Source of the DNA: Alsobacter metallidurans
Lineage (GTDB): Bacteria > Pseudomonadota > Alphaproteobacteria > Rhizobiales > Beijerinckiaceae
Length of the DNA stretch: 64,000 nt
NCBI RefSeq assembly: GCF_014636935.1
Contig: NZ_BMES01000001.1
Coordinates: 1,033,383-1,097,382 of the forward strand
Direction of reading: 5' to 3'
Made by a program: the position numbers and the translations under genes. This document shows, piece by piece, positions 42,516 to 51,917 of this stretch. Position 1 is the stretch's first letter. Each line of letters begins with the position of its first letter. The notes under the pieces are model-generated. The model had not been told where the DNA came from and did no database searches. It was given only the letters and a program-made list of their open reading frames with translations.

Positions 42516-43237
42516 GCGGCGCGCTCCTGCGGGCGCAGCGCGGCCCCGGGGTCGTGTCCGCCCACCAGCGCGTACGCGCGGGCGTGCACGTCGTCGAGCG
42601 CGCGCTCCAGCCGCGCCCGCGCGGCCTCCAGCGCCCCCGCGTCCGCGTCCGCGGCCACCCGGATGGGCTCGCCCACGGCCACGACCCCGCGCCCGAACGG
42701 CAACCCAATCGAAGTCCTGTCCCAGTTGGCGAGGGTGAGGCGGCGGCTGGTGACCACGGCGGCCGGGATGATGGGGCGGCCGGAAAGGCGCGCCAGCGTG
42801 ACGATCCCGAGCCCGGCCACGCGGGCCGTCTTGGGCACGTCGGCCGTGAGCGTGACGCTGTCGCCGCCCGCCAGCGCCCGCAGCATCTCGCGCAGCCCAT
42901 AGACCCCGCCGCGTTTGTGCATCTTGGACGGCTGGCCGCCGGAAGCCCGGATCGGCCGGATGCCGAAGCTCTCGCAGGCGGCCGCGTTGATGCCGCCGTC
43001 GCCATGGCGGGAGATCAGCACCGCGTAGCGGTCCTGCGGCCGCTTGCCGAGCGGGATCATGAAGTGCTGCCCATGCCAGAGCGCGCAGATATAGGGCGCC
43101 TCGGCGTCGAGCCGGGCGAAAAGGTCCGGCGGATCCACCGTGAAGCGGTTGGTGCGCTTGACGAGGCGCAGGTAGCCGGCGAGCAGGCGCCCCACGGCGG
43201 TCTGCACGGCCTGCGATCGTCCGATGGACTTCAACAT
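42512..43237 (-). CDS. lysophospholipid acyltransferase family protein (DUF374)
   Basis: A 241-residue protein of the DUF374 clan of acyltransferases. The block CALWHGQHFMIPLG and the downstream ISRHGDGGINAAACESFGI correspond to the family motifs, with a membrane-binding N-terminus. In rhizobia this gene always accompanies waaA and lpxK, and it may add the very-long-chain or secondary acyl group to lipid A; this is inference from context. ATG at 43237. It lies 24 bases after the DUF4170 gene. Confidence 0.87.
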   Translation of the reverse strand: MLKSIGRSQAVQTAVGRLLAGYLRLVKRTNRFTVDPPDLFARLDAEAPYICALWHGQHFMIPLGKRPQDRYAVLISRHGDGGINAAACESFGIRPIRASGGQPSKMHKRGGVYGLREMLRALAGGDSVTLTADVPKTARVAGLGIVTLARLSGRPIIPAAVVTSRRLTLANWDRTSIGLPFGRGVVAVGEPIRVAADADAGALEAARARLERALDDVHARAYALVGGHDPGAALRPQERAA

Positions 43238-43261
43238 GGGCGTGTTTGGCGCCGGCCCGCC

Positions 43262-43507
43262 TCAGCGCGCCGCGGCCGTCTCCGACGGATCGAGCAACCG
43301 GTGCAGGTGCACGATGAAATAGCGCATGTGGGCATTGTCGACCGTGGACTGGGCCTTGGCCTTCCAGGCCGCGTGCGCCGACGCATAGTTCGGGAAAACG
43401 CCCACGATGTCGAGCTTGGTAAGATCCCGGAATTCGGTTCCGTCCAGGGTCACGAGTTCGCCGCCGAACACGAGATGCGGCAGTTGCTTGGCGGGGGTAT
43501 CGGTCAT
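43262..43507 (-). CDS. DUF4170 protein
   Basis: An 81-residue protein of the DUF4170 family, small and mostly found in Hyphomicrobiales beside the lipid A operon. It contains HLVFGGELVTLDGTEFRD and the block NYASAHAAWKAKAQSTVDNA. No enzyme motif or membrane segment is evident. ATG at 43507 follows AAGGA. It sits between the phosphatase and the acyltransferase genes; co-transcription is likely, and its role is unknown. Confidence 0.88.
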   Translation of the reverse strand: MTDTPAKQLPHLVFGGELVTLDGTEFRDLTKLDIVGVFPNYASAHAAWKAKAQSTVDNAHMRYFIVHLHRLLDPSETAAAR

Positions 43508-43549
43508 CGGTCGGGTCCTTGACGCTGGTTGCGCAAACGGGGTGGGGGG

Positions 43550-44401
43550 CTAGAGCCCCGCGATGGCGTCCTTGTGGCCCGCCGCCCTGGCGATCGGGCC
43601 GGCGGACAGGAGCCGCGCGAGGTCGCCCGCGAGCGCGGCGCCGGCCACCGCGATGGGCTCATGCATCGTGCTGGTGCGGTTGTATGTCGGCGAAACGCCG
43701 GATGGCGTCTCGATCACGGCCCCGGCCGCCGTCACGATGGCGTGCGCGGCCGCAAGGTCCCAGTCATGCGCCTTGCCGCTCGCCAGCGCGCCGTCCACCG
43801 AGCCGTCGGCGACATGCACGAGCCGATAGGCGAGCGAGTGGATGCGCGGCATGCGCCGGAACGGCGTGCGCGCCGCCTCCATGGCGTCCAGGATCGGGCC
43901 CGGCCCGGCGATGCGGGCTTGCGCGATCGCGCCATGGCCGGAGGCCCGGATCGGCGCGCCGTTGCGGAGCGCCGGCCCGCCGGGCAGCGCCTCGTACATC
44001 ACGTCCTGGACGGGCGCGTACACGAAGCCCGCCACCGCGATCCCGTCCTCGACGAGGCCGAGCGCGATCGTCCAGTCCGTGTCGCCGCGCGCGAAGGAGC
44101 GCGTGCCGTCAATCGGGTCCACCACCCAGACGTGGCGGCGGTCGAGTCGCGACGGATCGTCGGCGGTCTCCTCCGACAACCAGCCGAAATGAGGCGCGAG
44201 ATCCATCAGGCGCGCCTTCAGGAAGCGGTCGACCGCGAGGTCGGCCTCCGTGACGGGCGAGCCGCCGTCCTTGTAGCTGACGTCGGCCGACGTCGCGGCG
44301 CCGTGCCGGAAAAACGAAAGGGCGAGTTTCCCGCCCTCGATCGCGGCCGCACGGGCGGCTTCGAGCGCGCCTTCCGGGATGTGGCTCGGCTTGGGGGCCA
44401 T
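43550..44401 (-). CDS. inositol monophosphatase family / 3'(2'),5'-bisphosphate nucleotidase-like phosphatase
   Basis: A 283-residue Mg/Li-sensitive phosphatase. Metal-binding motifs are present: SEET near residue 77, VVDPIDGTRSF at about 94-104, and AHDWDLAAAHAIVTAAGA near the C-terminus with the third Asp. The family hydrolyses inositol phosphate, PAP (CysQ) or similar; the sequence alone does not decide, and its place at the head of a lipid A operon suggests a sugar-phosphate role in some annotations. The ATG at 44401 opens the cytoplasmic protein; the frame extends to 44476. Confidence 0.9.
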   Translation of the reverse strand: MAPKPSHIPEGALEAARAAAIEGGKLALSFFRHGAATSADVSYKDGGSPVTEADLAVDRFLKARLMDLAPHFGWLSEETADDPSRLDRRHVWVVDPIDGTRSFARGDTDWTIALGLVEDGIAVAGFVYAPVQDVMYEALPGGPALRNGAPIRASGHGAIAQARIAGPGPILDAMEAARTPFRRMPRIHSLAYRLVHVADGSVDGALASGKAHDWDLAAAHAIVTAAGAVIETPSGVSPTYNRTSTMHEPIAVAGAALAGDLARLLSAGPIARAAGHKDAIAGL

Positions 44402-44624
44402 GCTGGTTTCCAGTTCGGGGGAGCGCTGTCTTCTAGCCTCGATGCTGCAACGCGGCAAGCTCAGGCCACGCTGCAAGGGACCGGTAGGGAAAACGGCCGT
44501 TAACCGGCTCGCAGAGCCCCGTTAACCACCCCTTTTAAGCGATTCCGAGACGCTCGGGAGCATGATCGTCGGCAAGTGGTCGGACCCGAAAAACAATGGG
44601 CCGCCAGCGTCTTGGGAGACGTCG

Positions 44625-45152
44625 ATGACATGGATGCAGGAGCAGGCCAGCCCTGCGGGCCGCCGCGTGCGGCTCGCAGGGACCGGCCCCGACGAAACAC
44701 GTCCGGTGCGCTGCCTCGTCGAGGGTCCGCTCGCCGACATGACGCCGCTCAGCGGCCCGGCGGCGCGCCGTCGCACGGTGGCGCGCGCCGCCTCGGGCGT
44801 GCTGCTGGCGCAAAGCGAAGTCCCTGGCGATTTCTACGACATCCACCTCTGCTACGCCGACGGAAGGCCGATGCAGATCCTGTATTCGGCGCAGGACGAC
44901 GCCGCCGTGGTGGCGCTCTGGCGCCGCACCGCGCTCGACCTCGGCTTGCCCCTCATGGTGCAGCGCCAGGACGGCTCCGTGCTGCAGCCCTACGAGCATT
45001 GCGGCCCCGTTGCGATGGGCCTCTTTCGCTACCGGCGCCGCACCGCCCTGCTGCGCAACCGCCGCCCGCGCTTCCTCCAGCGCCGCAAGACCACCTGCCT
45101 TCCCGACCGCCCGGTCGTCCACCGCAACCGCGAGATGACCTCGCAGGCGTGA
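44625..45152 (+). CDS. DUF6101-like protein of unknown function
   Basis: A 175-residue basic protein resembling the DUF6101 family of rhizobia. The N-terminal half has a beta-rich segment (VPGDFYDIHLCYADGRPMQ), then DAAVVALWRRTALDLGLPLMV, and the C-terminus is very Arg-rich (RYRRRTALLRNRRPRFLQRR) ending near VVHRNREM. There is no signal peptide. The ATG at 44625 is preferred because GGGAG lies 8 bases before it; an earlier ATG at 44562 has a poor spacing. The 223-base upstream gap contains two TTAACC motifs. Function unknown. Confidence 0.75.
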   Translation: MTWMQEQASPAGRRVRLAGTGPDETRPVRCLVEGPLADMTPLSGPAARRRTVARAASGVLLAQSEVPGDFYDIHLCYADGRPMQILYSAQDDAAVVALWRRTALDLGLPLMVQRQDGSVLQPYEHCGPVAMGLFRYRRRTALLRNRRPRFLQRRKTTCLPDRPVVHRNREMTSQA

Positions 45153-45160
45153 ATGCACGG

Positions 45161-45190
45161 GTCGACCCTCCCCCTGAGGGGAGGGTGGGG
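45161..45190. repeat. half copy of palindromic repeat family B
   Basis: gtcgaccctccccctgaggg followed by gagggtgggg matches one arm of the family B copies at 22221 and 63593. It lies just after the DUF6101-like stop, in a 340-base gap filled with three different repeats. Confidence 0.65.
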
Positions 45191-45212
45191 CTGCGGCGTC
45201 TCCGTCACCTGC

Positions 45213-45295
45213 CGTCATTGCGAGCCGGAGGCGAAGCAATCCAGCCTAAGTGGCTGGCCGTTAGACTGGATTGCTTCGCTGCGCTCGCGATGACG
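45213..45295. repeat. palindromic repeat family A copy
   Basis: Left arm cgtcattgcgagccgg plus cgaagcaatccag, right arm actggattgcttcgctgcg plus ctcgcgatgacg. Spacer and arm ends differ slightly from the copy at 38911. Confidence 0.82.
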
Positions 45296-45349
45296 GCGAG
45301 GCGGTCATGGTGGGTCCGGTGATCGGGACAGAGATCGCCGTCTCTCCAC

Positions 45350-45453
45350 CGTCATCCCCGGCGGCCTGCGCAGCAGGTCGGGAAGGGGATCCAGAGCAAA
45401 GGCGCTCACCTCTGGATCCCCTTTCCGGCGCTCCGCGCCGCCGGGGATGACGG
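45350..45453. repeat. palindromic repeat family E
   Basis: Arms ccgtcatccccggcgg and ccgccggggatgacgg are exact complements, with inner arms aaggggatccagag and ctctggatccccttt around a short loop. The whole stretch could fold into one long hairpin ahead of the convergent xseA 3' end. Confidence 0.82.
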
Positions 45454-45492
45454 AGAGAGTGGAGCCTCACCGAAACTGGGAGTCTCAGTCAG

Positions 45493-47061
45493 TCACCCGC
45501 CGAACAGGCTGCCCTGGCCGGCGGGCTCGGGGGTCTTCGGCTTGGCCGCGCGGGGGCGGGGATTGTCGCCCGCGACGGCTTTCACGCGGCCGTCCGCGAA
45601 TTCAATGTCGAGCATCGTTCCGCCGGCCACCTGCGCGGCTTCCCGCACCAGATGCCCGTCCGGGCCGTGCACCAGCGCGTAGCCGCGGCGCAGAACCTGC
45701 TTGTAGTCGTAGCTATCGAGCAGCTGCACCACGCGGCCGAGGGTTTCGCGCCGGCGCTCCACCGTGGCCGCCACGGCGCGGCCAGGCCGGCCTTCGAGCC
45801 GCTCCAGCCGCTCGCGGCGGCGGGCGACGAGCACCAAAAGGGCGCGGTCCGCGCGTTGCCCGAGAGCGGCGATGCGCTCGAGGCGCTGCGCTAGGCGCTG
45901 CTTCTCGGCCCGCAGGTTGGCGTCCTTGGCGGCGGCCAGGCGCTTCTCCAGCCCATCCAGCTTGGCCCGCATGCCGGCCAGCCGCGCCTGCGGCGAAAGC
46001 CCCGCGAGCTTGCGGGCGGCCTCCGACAGCCGCGCCTCGTGCCGGCGGGCGTTGGCGGCCAGCGCGTGCGCGAGCTTGCCGCCCGCGAGGTCGAGCCGCT
46101 GGCGCGGGAGGGCCAGCAGGTCCTCCGGGCCGGGCAGGGCGCGCGTGGCGGAGCGCAGGTCCGCCTTGCGCCGGTCGAGATGGCGCAGCAGCGCGGCCAA
46201 GACGCGCCGGCCGAGGTCGCCCACATTCGCCATGAGCTCGGAGCGCACCGGCACCGCCATCTCGGCCGCGCCCGTGGGCGTGGGAGCGCGCTTGTCGGAC
46301 GCATAGTCGATCAGCGTCCAGTCGGTCTCGTGGCCGACGGCCGAGATCAGCGGGATCATGCTGTCGGCGGCGGCGCGCACCACGGCTTCGTCGTTGAAGC
46401 CCCAGAGATCCTCGATGGAGCCGCCGCCGCGGGCCACGATCAGCAGGTCCGGCCGCGCGATCGGGCCGCCTTCCGGCAGCGCGTTGAAGCCCCGGATGGC
46501 GGCCGTCACCTCGGCCGCGCTGGTCTCGCCCTGCACGCGCACGGGCCACACCACGACATGGCGCGGGAACCGGTCGGCGAGACGGTGGAGAATGTCGCGG
46601 ATCACCGCGCCGGTGGGCGAGGTGACGACGCCAATCACGCCCGGCAGGTAGGGCAGCAGCTGCTTGCGGGCTTCGTCGAAGAGGCCCTCGGCGGCGAGCC
46701 GCTTCTTGCGCTCTTCGATCTGCGCCAGGAGAGCGCCGACGCCGGCCGGCTCCAGCGTGTCGATGATGAGCTGGTACTTGGACTGGCCCGGGAATGTCGT
46801 GATCTTGCCGGTGGCGATGACTTCCATGCCCATCTCGGGCCGGAACCGCATCTTAGCCGCCGCGCCGCGCCAGATCACGCCCGCGAGGCAGGACTTGTCG
46901 TCCTTGAGGTCGAGGTAGACATGGCCGCTGCCATGCACCGTGACCTTGCCGAGCTCGGCCCGCACGCGCACATGGCCATAGGCGTCCTCCAGCGTGCGCC
47001 GCAGGGCGCCCGAGAGTTCGCTGACCGACCATTCGGGGACGTTGGAGACGGTGTCGTTCAT
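45493..47061 (-). CDS. xseA: exodeoxyribonuclease VII large subunit
   Basis: A 522-residue DNA exonuclease subunit that degrades single-stranded DNA with XseB. The N-terminal OB-fold region includes [24 protein letters not shown]. The catalytic part has [38 protein letters not shown] and [18 protein letters not shown]. This is followed by a long coiled-coil, Arg/Ala/Leu-rich region (about residues 280-440) and the C-terminal block [12 protein letters not shown]. The ATG at 47061 starts the conserved region; ATG 47073 is in frame four codons earlier. The frame continues far upstream as an antisense shadow of purD. xseB is not in this window. Confidence 0.95.
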   Translation of the reverse strand: MNDTVSNVPEWSVSELSGALRRTLEDAYGHVRVRAELGKVTVHGSGHVYLDLKDDKSCLAGVIWRGAAAKMRFRPEMGMEVIATGKITTFPGQSKYQLIIDTLEPAGVGALLAQIEERKKRLAAEGLFDEARKQLLPYLPGVIGVVTSPTGAVIRDILHRLADRFPRHVVVWPVRVQGETSAAEVTAAIRGFNALPEGGPIARPDLLIVARGGGSIEDLWGFNDEAVVRAAADSMIPLISAVGHETDWTLIDYASDKRAPTPTGAAEMAVPVRSELMANVGDLGRRVLAALLRHLDRRKADLRSATRALPGPEDLLALPRQRLDLAGGKLAHALAANARRHEARLSEAARKLAGLSPQARLAGMRAKLDGLEKRLAAAKDANLRAEKQRLAQRLERIAALGQRADRALLVLVARRRERLERLEGRPGRAVAATVERRRETLGRVVQLLDSYDYKQVLRRGYALVHGPDGHLVREAAQVAGGTMLDIEFADGRVKAVAGDNPRPRAAKPKTPEPAGQGSLFGG

Positions 47062-47112
47062 GCGCGCGAGCATAGTGGCCGAATCGCCGGGCGGGTAGGG
47101 CGGTGGGGCGGA

Positions 47113-47395
47113 ACCCTCTCCCGCGCAGCGGGGGAGGGCAGGGAGGGGGCGGTGGTGCGGCCGACACCAGCCATCGCCGCGCTCCGCCGCCCCCTCTGTC
47201 GGCCGGCGCGACATCTCCCCCGCTGCGCAGGAGAGAGTTGCGCGACGGGCCCCGCAGCCGCAGCGGGCCCCTCTCCCCGGGCGCGCTTCGCGCGCCGAAC
47301 GGGGAGAGGGCTGGGGTGAGGGTGGCCCAGCCGCTCCCCTCATCCGGCCCTTCAGGCCACCTTCTCCCCGTGCCGGCGAGAAGGGAGGCGCGCAG
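47113..47395. repeat. repeat-rich gap between divergent xseA and purD (family C)
   Basis: The 402-base gap contains at least two inverted repeat units. The first pairs ctctcccgcgcagcggggg (left) with ccccgctgcgcaggagagag (right). The second has ctctccccgggcgcgcttcg paired with gcgccgaacggggagagg, and a third short dyad ccttctccccgtgccgg/gagaagg. Such elements are common in Proteobacteria. Promoters for xseA and purD must lie at the two ends. The purD ribosome site GGAGG is at 47453-47457. Confidence 0.7.
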
Positions 47396-47463
47396 ATTCT
47401 CGTTTTCACCCGCCGACCGCTTGCTCTAAAGCATCGCCAGGAACCAACCCGGCGGAGGCCACC

Positions 47464-48729
47464 ATGAAGATCCTGCTCATCGGCTCCGGCGGGCGCGAGC
47501 ATGCGCTGGCGTGGAAGCTGGCCCAGAGCCCCCGCTGCGAGAAGCTGTTCATTGCGCCCGGCAATCCCGGCACGGCGCAATGCGGCGAGAACGTCGTGGT
47601 GGACGTGACCGACCACAAGGCCGTGGTGGATTTCTGCCGGCTGATCGGCGTCAAGTTCGTGGTGGTGGGCCCCGAGGCGCCGCTGGTGGCCGGGATCGTG
47701 GACGACCTCAAGGCGGCCGGCATCGTGGCCTTCGGGCCGGAGCGCGTGGCCGCGCAGCTCGAGGGCTCCAAGAGCTACACCAAGGAAATGTGCCGCGAGG
47801 CCGGCGTGCCGACGGCCGCCTTCGCGCGCTTCACCGAGCCTGCGCCCGCCAAGGACTACATCCGCGCCCAGGGCGCGCCCATCGTCGTGAAGGCGGACGG
47901 GCTCGCGGCCGGCAAGGGCGTGGTGGTGGCCGCCACCGTGGCGGAGGCCGAGGCCGCGATCGACATGATGTTCTCGGGCGGCCTCGGGGCGGCCGGCGAG
48001 GAAGTCGTGATCGAGGAATGCATGGTGGGCGAGGAGGCGAGCTTCTTTGCCCTGGTGGACGGCGAGCGCGCCCTGGCGCTGGCCTCCGCGCAGGATCACA
48101 AGCGGGTCGGCGATGGCGACACCGGGCCCAACACGGGCGGCATGGGCGCCTACTCGCCGGCGCCGGTGGTGACCGACGCCGTGGCGGCCCGCGTGATGGC
48201 CGAGATCATCGAGCCCACGGTGGCGACCATGAAGCGCCGCGGCGCGCCCTTTCGGGGCGTGCTGTTCGCCGGGCTGATGATCACCGCCGAGGGGCCGAAG
48301 CTGATCGAATACAATTGCCGCTTCGGCGACCCCGAATGCGAGGTGCTGATGCCGCGCCTCCAAGGCGACCTCGTGGAGCTGCTGCTCGCCACCGCCGAGG
48401 GGCGCCTCGGCGACGTGAGCGTGGGCTGGAGCCGGGAGGCGGCGCTCACGGTCGTGATGGCCGCCAGGGGCTACCCGGCCAAGCCAGAGACCGGCACGCC
48501 GATCCGCGGGATCGAGGCCGCCGAGGCGCTGGAAGGCGTGCGGGTGTTCCACGCCGGCACCAAGGCGCAGCCGGACGGCTCGCTGGTCGCCTCCGGCGGG
48601 CGCGTGCTCGCCGTCACGGCGCTGGGCGCCACGGTCGCGGAAGCCCAGAAGCGGGCCTATGACGGCGTCGCCAGAATCGACTGGCCGGGCGGCTTCAACC
48701 GCACCGATATTGGCTGGCGCGCCGTCTAG
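47464..48729 (+). CDS. purD: phosphoribosylamine-glycine ligase
   Basis: A 421-residue ATP-grasp enzyme of purine biosynthesis, joining glycine to phosphoribosylamine. Family blocks are [27 protein letters not shown], the ATP-grasp segment [33 protein letters not shown], and [17 protein letters not shown]. The length is normal. ATG at 47464 follows a strong GGAGG. It is a monocistronic-looking gene framed by repeats on both sides. Confidence 0.97.
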   Translation: MKILLIGSGGREHALAWKLAQSPRCEKLFIAPGNPGTAQCGENVVVDVTDHKAVVDFCRLIGVKFVVVGPEAPLVAGIVDDLKAAGIVAFGPERVAAQLEGSKSYTKEMCREAGVPTAAFARFTEPAPAKDYIRAQGAPIVVKADGLAAGKGVVVAATVAEAEAAIDMMFSGGLGAAGEEVVIEECMVGEEASFFALVDGERALALASAQDHKRVGDGDTGPNTGGMGAYSPAPVVTDAVAARVMAEIIEPTVATMKRRGAPFRGVLFAGLMITAEGPKLIEYNCRFGDPECEVLMPRLQGDLVELLLATAEGRLGDVSVGWSREAALTVVMAARGYPAKPETGTPIRGIEAAEALEGVRVFHAGTKAQPDGSLVASGGRVLAVTALGATVAEAQKRAYDGVARIDWPGGFNRTDIGWRAV

Positions 48730-48734
48730 GCGCT

Positions 48735-48797
48735 GGACCGCGAGCCTCCTGGCTCGCATCTTTCCGTCGTTCAGGGCGAGCCGGAGGCTCGCGGTCC
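48735..48797. repeat. palindromic repeat family F
   Basis: ggaccgcgagcctcctggct on the left and gagccggaggctcgcggtcc on the right are near-perfect complements around a spacer of about 20 bases. It fills most of the 81-base gap between purD and the haloacetate dehalogenase-like gene and may terminate or stabilise the purD transcript. Confidence 0.8.
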
Positions 48798-48810
48798 AAT
48801 CGAGGCTCCC

Positions 48811-49716
48811 ATGTCCGATCTCGCCGACCTCTTCCCCGGCTTCGCCTCCAAGTGGATCAACACGGAGGCGGGCAAGATCTTCGCCCGGGTGGGTGGGGAG
48901 GGGCCGCCGCTGGCGCTGATCCACGGCTTTCCGCAGACGCACGTGATGTGGCATCGCATCGCGCCGGAGCTGGCCAAGCGCTTCACCGTGGTGGCGATGG
49001 ACCTGCGCGGCTATGGCTGGTCCACCGCGCCGCGCGGCGACGGCGGGCGGGAGGTTTACTCCAAGCGCGCCATGGCGGGCGACGTGGTCGCGGTGATGCA
49101 GGAGCTCGGCCACGTGCGCTTCGCCGTCGTGGGGCACGATCGCGGCGCGCGCGTCGGCTACCGGCTGGCGCTGGACCATCCGGGCCGGGTGGAGCGGCTG
49201 GCGTTGCTCGACATCGTCCCGACGCTGCTGATGTGGGACCGCATGGACGCCAAGAGCGCCATGCAGGTGTATCACTGGACGTTCCTGGCGCAGCCCGAGC
49301 CCGTGCCCGAAAAGGCGATCGGCGGGGATCCCGTGGCGTGGCTCGACCACACGCTGGCGAGCTGGACCAAGACAAAGTCGCTGGACGGCTTCGACGGGCG
49401 GGCGCTGGCGCATTACCGGGCGTTCTTCAACAATCCCGACCGCATCCACGCCTGCTGCGAGGACTACCGCGCCGGCGCGACCACCGACCTGGCGCAGGAC
49501 CGCGAGGACCGGGCGGCGGGCAAGATCATCGACTGCCCGGTTGCGGTGATCTGGGGGGCGGCCGGCATCCCGGCCGCCGGCGCGAGCCCGCTGGACGCGT
49601 GGCGCGAGACCTTCGCGCCGAAGGCCGTCGGCGAGGCCGTGGACGCCGGGCACTTCCTCGCCGAGGAGAACCCGCAGGCGACGCTGGCCGCGCTGCTGCC
49701 GTTTCTGACCGCCTGA
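48811..49716 (+). CDS. alpha/beta hydrolase, fluoroacetate/haloacetate dehalogenase-like
   Basis: A 301-residue alpha/beta hydrolase with nucleophile Asp in [19 protein letters not shown]. The Asp-Arg-x-x-Arg arrangement binds a carboxylate, as in fluoroacetate dehalogenases. The HGFPQTH oxyanion site is present, and the halide pocket pair His-Trp appears in [10 protein letters not shown], with a later Tyr in EDYRAGAT. The catalytic His is in [11 protein letters not shown]. These features match enzymes that cleave C-F or C-Cl in haloacetates, so this is more specific than a generic epoxide hydrolase. ATG at 48811 follows GAGG. The stop overlaps the transporter start by one base. Confidence 0.87.
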   Translation: MSDLADLFPGFASKWINTEAGKIFARVGGEGPPLALIHGFPQTHVMWHRIAPELAKRFTVVAMDLRGYGWSTAPRGDGGREVYSKRAMAGDVVAVMQELGHVRFAVVGHDRGARVGYRLALDHPGRVERLALLDIVPTLLMWDRMDAKSAMQVYHWTFLAQPEPVPEKAIGGDPVAWLDHTLASWTKTKSLDGFDGRALAHYRAFFNNPDRIHACCEDYRAGATTDLAQDREDRAAGKIIDCPVAVIWGAAGIPAAGASPLDAWRETFAPKAVGEAVDAGHFLAEENPQATLAALLPFLTA

Positions 49717-50876
49717 TGCGCCCTTCCGTCGTGATCTCGGCCGTCGTGGCGGCCCTCGTGGGCTTTGGCGGCACGCTCGCGATCGTCGTTCAGGCGGCGC
49801 GGGCGGCTGGCGCGGACGCCGCGCAAACGTCGTCCTGGGTGACCGGGCTCTGCCTCGCGATGGCGGCGACAAGCGCGTTTCTGAGCATCCGCCACCGCAT
49901 CCCGATCATCACCGCGTGGTCGACGCCCGGCGCGGCGCTGATCGCGGCCTCAACCGTGCCAGTCGGCATGAACGCCGCCGTGGGCGCGTTTCTGCTGGCG
50001 GGCGGGCTGATCCTGCTAACGTCGGCGTTCCGGCCGCTGGGCGACCTCATCGGCCGCATTCCCACCGCGGTGGCGGCAGCCATGCTGGCGGGCGTGCTGA
50101 TCCGCTTCGTGCTCGCTGTGTTCGAGAGCGCCGGCCACGCGCCGCTGCTGGTGTGGCCGCTGGTCGGCCTCTTCCTGGTCGCCCGGCTCGTGAACCCCTC
50201 CTGGGCGGTGCTCGCCGTGCTGGCGGCGGGCGGAGCGCTGAGCTATGCGCTCGGCCTCACCGGGCCGATGCCGGACGGGCTCGGCTTCACCAGCGTTGCC
50301 TGGATCGCGCCCAGCTTCGAGCCGGCCGTGCTGGTCGGGCTCGGCCTGCCGTTGTTTATCGTCACCATGGCGTCGCAGAACCTGCCCGGCTTCGCGGTGC
50401 TGAAGGCGGCCGGCTACGCCGCCCCGGCGCGCTCCATCCTGGGCGTCACCGGCCTCGCCTCCGTGCTGACCGCGCCGCTGGGCGCCCACACCAGCAACCT
50501 CGCCGCCATCACGGCCGCGCTCTGCACCGGCCCGGACGCCCATCCCGACCCCGAGAAGCGCTGGATGACCGGGCCGTTCTACGGCGCGACCTACCTCGTC
50601 TTTGCGGCCTTCGGCGCATCCTTGGTGGCGATCTTCGCGGCCCTGCCGGGCGACCTTGTGAAGACTGTCGCCGGCCTCGCCCTGCTTGGCCCGCTGACGG
50701 GCGCGCTAGCCGCCGCGCTGGGCGACGAGCAGCGCCGGTTCGCGGCCGTGCTGACGCTGGTGGTGACGGCCTCCGGCTACGCGGCCTTCAGCATCGGCTC
50801 CGCCTTCTGGGGCCTCGCCGCCGGCCTGCTGGCGCTCGCGCTTGACGGCGGCGCCCGCCGCTGGCGCGCCCGCTAG
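49716..50876 (+). CDS. BenE-family benzoate/aromatic transporter
   Basis: A 386-residue integral membrane protein of the BenE family. About 11-12 hydrophobic helices are present, with the family blocks [45 protein letters not shown], and [20 protein letters not shown]. BenE is a proton symporter of benzoate in some bacteria; here no benzoate degradation gene is near, and the one-base overlap with the haloacetate-dehalogenase-like gene suggests a shared, perhaps carboxylate, substrate. ATG at 49716 overlaps the preceding TGA. Confidence 0.92.
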   Translation: MRPSVVISAVVAALVGFGGTLAIVVQAARAAGADAAQTSSWVTGLCLAMAATSAFLSIRHRIPIITAWSTPGAALIAASTVPVGMNAAVGAFLLAGGLILLTSAFRPLGDLIGRIPTAVAAAMLAGVLIRFVLAVFESAGHAPLLVWPLVGLFLVARLVNPSWAVLAVLAAGGALSYALGLTGPMPDGLGFTSVAWIAPSFEPAVLVGLGLPLFIVTMASQNLPGFAVLKAAGYAAPARSILGVTGLASVLTAPLGAHTSNLAAITAALCTGPDAHPDPEKRWMTGPFYGATYLVFAAFGASLVAIFAALPGDLVKTVAGLALLGPLTGALAAALGDEQRRFAAVLTLVVTASGYAAFSIGSAFWGLAAGLLALALDGGARRWRAR

Positions 50877-50920
50877 CGTCCCGCCTTGACCTCGCCCCGC
50901 CGCGCCGCCACAAGAGCCCC

Positions 50921-51913
50921 ATGGCCGCCGACGCACCGCCCCTGACCCCTTCCGCCGAGAAGCCGCCCCTCACGGTGCTGCTCTGCGCCCCGCGCGGCTT
51001 TTGCGCCGGCGTGGTGCGGGCCATCGACGCGGTGGAGCAAGCGCTGCGGCTCTACGGGCCGCCCGTGTATGTGCGCCACGAAATCGTACACAACAAATAC
51101 GTGGTGGAAGGCCTGCGCCGCAAAGGCGCGGTGTTCGTGGATGAACTCTCCGAGATCCCCGAGACCTCCGCGCCCGTGATCTTTTCCGCCCACGGCGTCG
51201 CCAAGGCGGTGCCGGTCGAGGCCGCCGAGCGGCGCTTCTTCGCCGTGGACGCCACCTGCCCGCTGGTCACCAAGGTGCACCGCGAGGCCGAGGTGCACTG
51301 GAAGCGCGGCCGCACCGTGGTGCTGGTCGGCCATTCGGGCCATCCCGAGGTGGTCGGCACCATGGGGCAACTGCCGCCCGGCGCGGTGCTGCTGGTGGAA
51401 ACCGTCGCGGACGTCGCCCGCCTCGCGCCGCCCGACCCTCAGACGCTCGCCTATGTGACGCAGACGACGCTGTCGGTGGACGACACCCGCGAGATCGTGG
51501 AAGCGCTGCGCGCCCGCTTTCCGGCCATCGTCGCCCCCCACAAGGAAGACATCTGCTACGCCACCACCAACCGGCAGGAAGCCGTGAAGGTCGTGGCCCC
51601 CAAGGTCGACGCCATGCTGGTGGTCGGCTCGCCCAACTCCTCCAATTCGCAGCGGCTCAAGGAAGTCGCCGAGCGCGCCGGCTGCCCGGTGTCCCGGCTG
51701 GTGCTGCGGGCGCAGGACATCGACTGGTCGCTGTTCGGCTCGATCAGGGCGCTGGGCGTCACGGCCGGCGCCTCCGCCCCCGAGGTGCTGGTCGAGGAGA
51801 TCATCGACGCCTTCGCGGAGCGCTACGACGTGACTGTCGAGACGGTCTCGACCGCGGACGAGAGCGTGTTCTTCCCCCTGCCGCGCGAGCTGCGCGGCGC
51901 AGCCGCGGAGTAG
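50921..51913 (+). CDS. ispH: 4-hydroxy-3-methylbut-2-enyl diphosphate reductase
   Basis: A 330-residue iron-sulphur reductase, last enzyme of the MEP pathway, forming IPP and DMAPP. The three cluster cysteines are visible in [22 protein letters not shown] and [12 protein letters not shown]. The conserved [14 protein letters not shown] and [10 protein letters not shown] are present. The start is ATG at 50921. It heads a tight ispH-thrB-rnhA run: thrB starts 4 bases after its stop. Confidence 0.97.
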   Translation: MAADAPPLTPSAEKPPLTVLLCAPRGFCAGVVRAIDAVEQALRLYGPPVYVRHEIVHNKYVVEGLRRKGAVFVDELSEIPETSAPVIFSAHGVAKAVPVEAAERRFFAVDATCPLVTKVHREAEVHWKRGRTVVLVGHSGHPEVVGTMGQLPPGAVLLVETVADVARLAPPDPQTLAYVTQTTLSVDDTREIVEALRARFPAIVAPHKEDICYATTNRQEAVKVVAPKVDAMLVVGSPNSSNSQRLKEVAERAGCPVSRLVLRAQDIDWSLFGSIRALGVTAGASAPEVLVEEIIDAFAERYDVTVETVSTADESVFFPLPRELRGAAAE

Positions 51914-51917
51914 GCGC

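Noticed and set aside
45493-49872. A single open frame of 1459 codons on the minus strand running through xseA, the purD region and beyond.
   Set aside because: Only the part up to 47061 matches XseA. The rest is the antisense of purD and the hydrolase, open merely because of high GC and codon bias.
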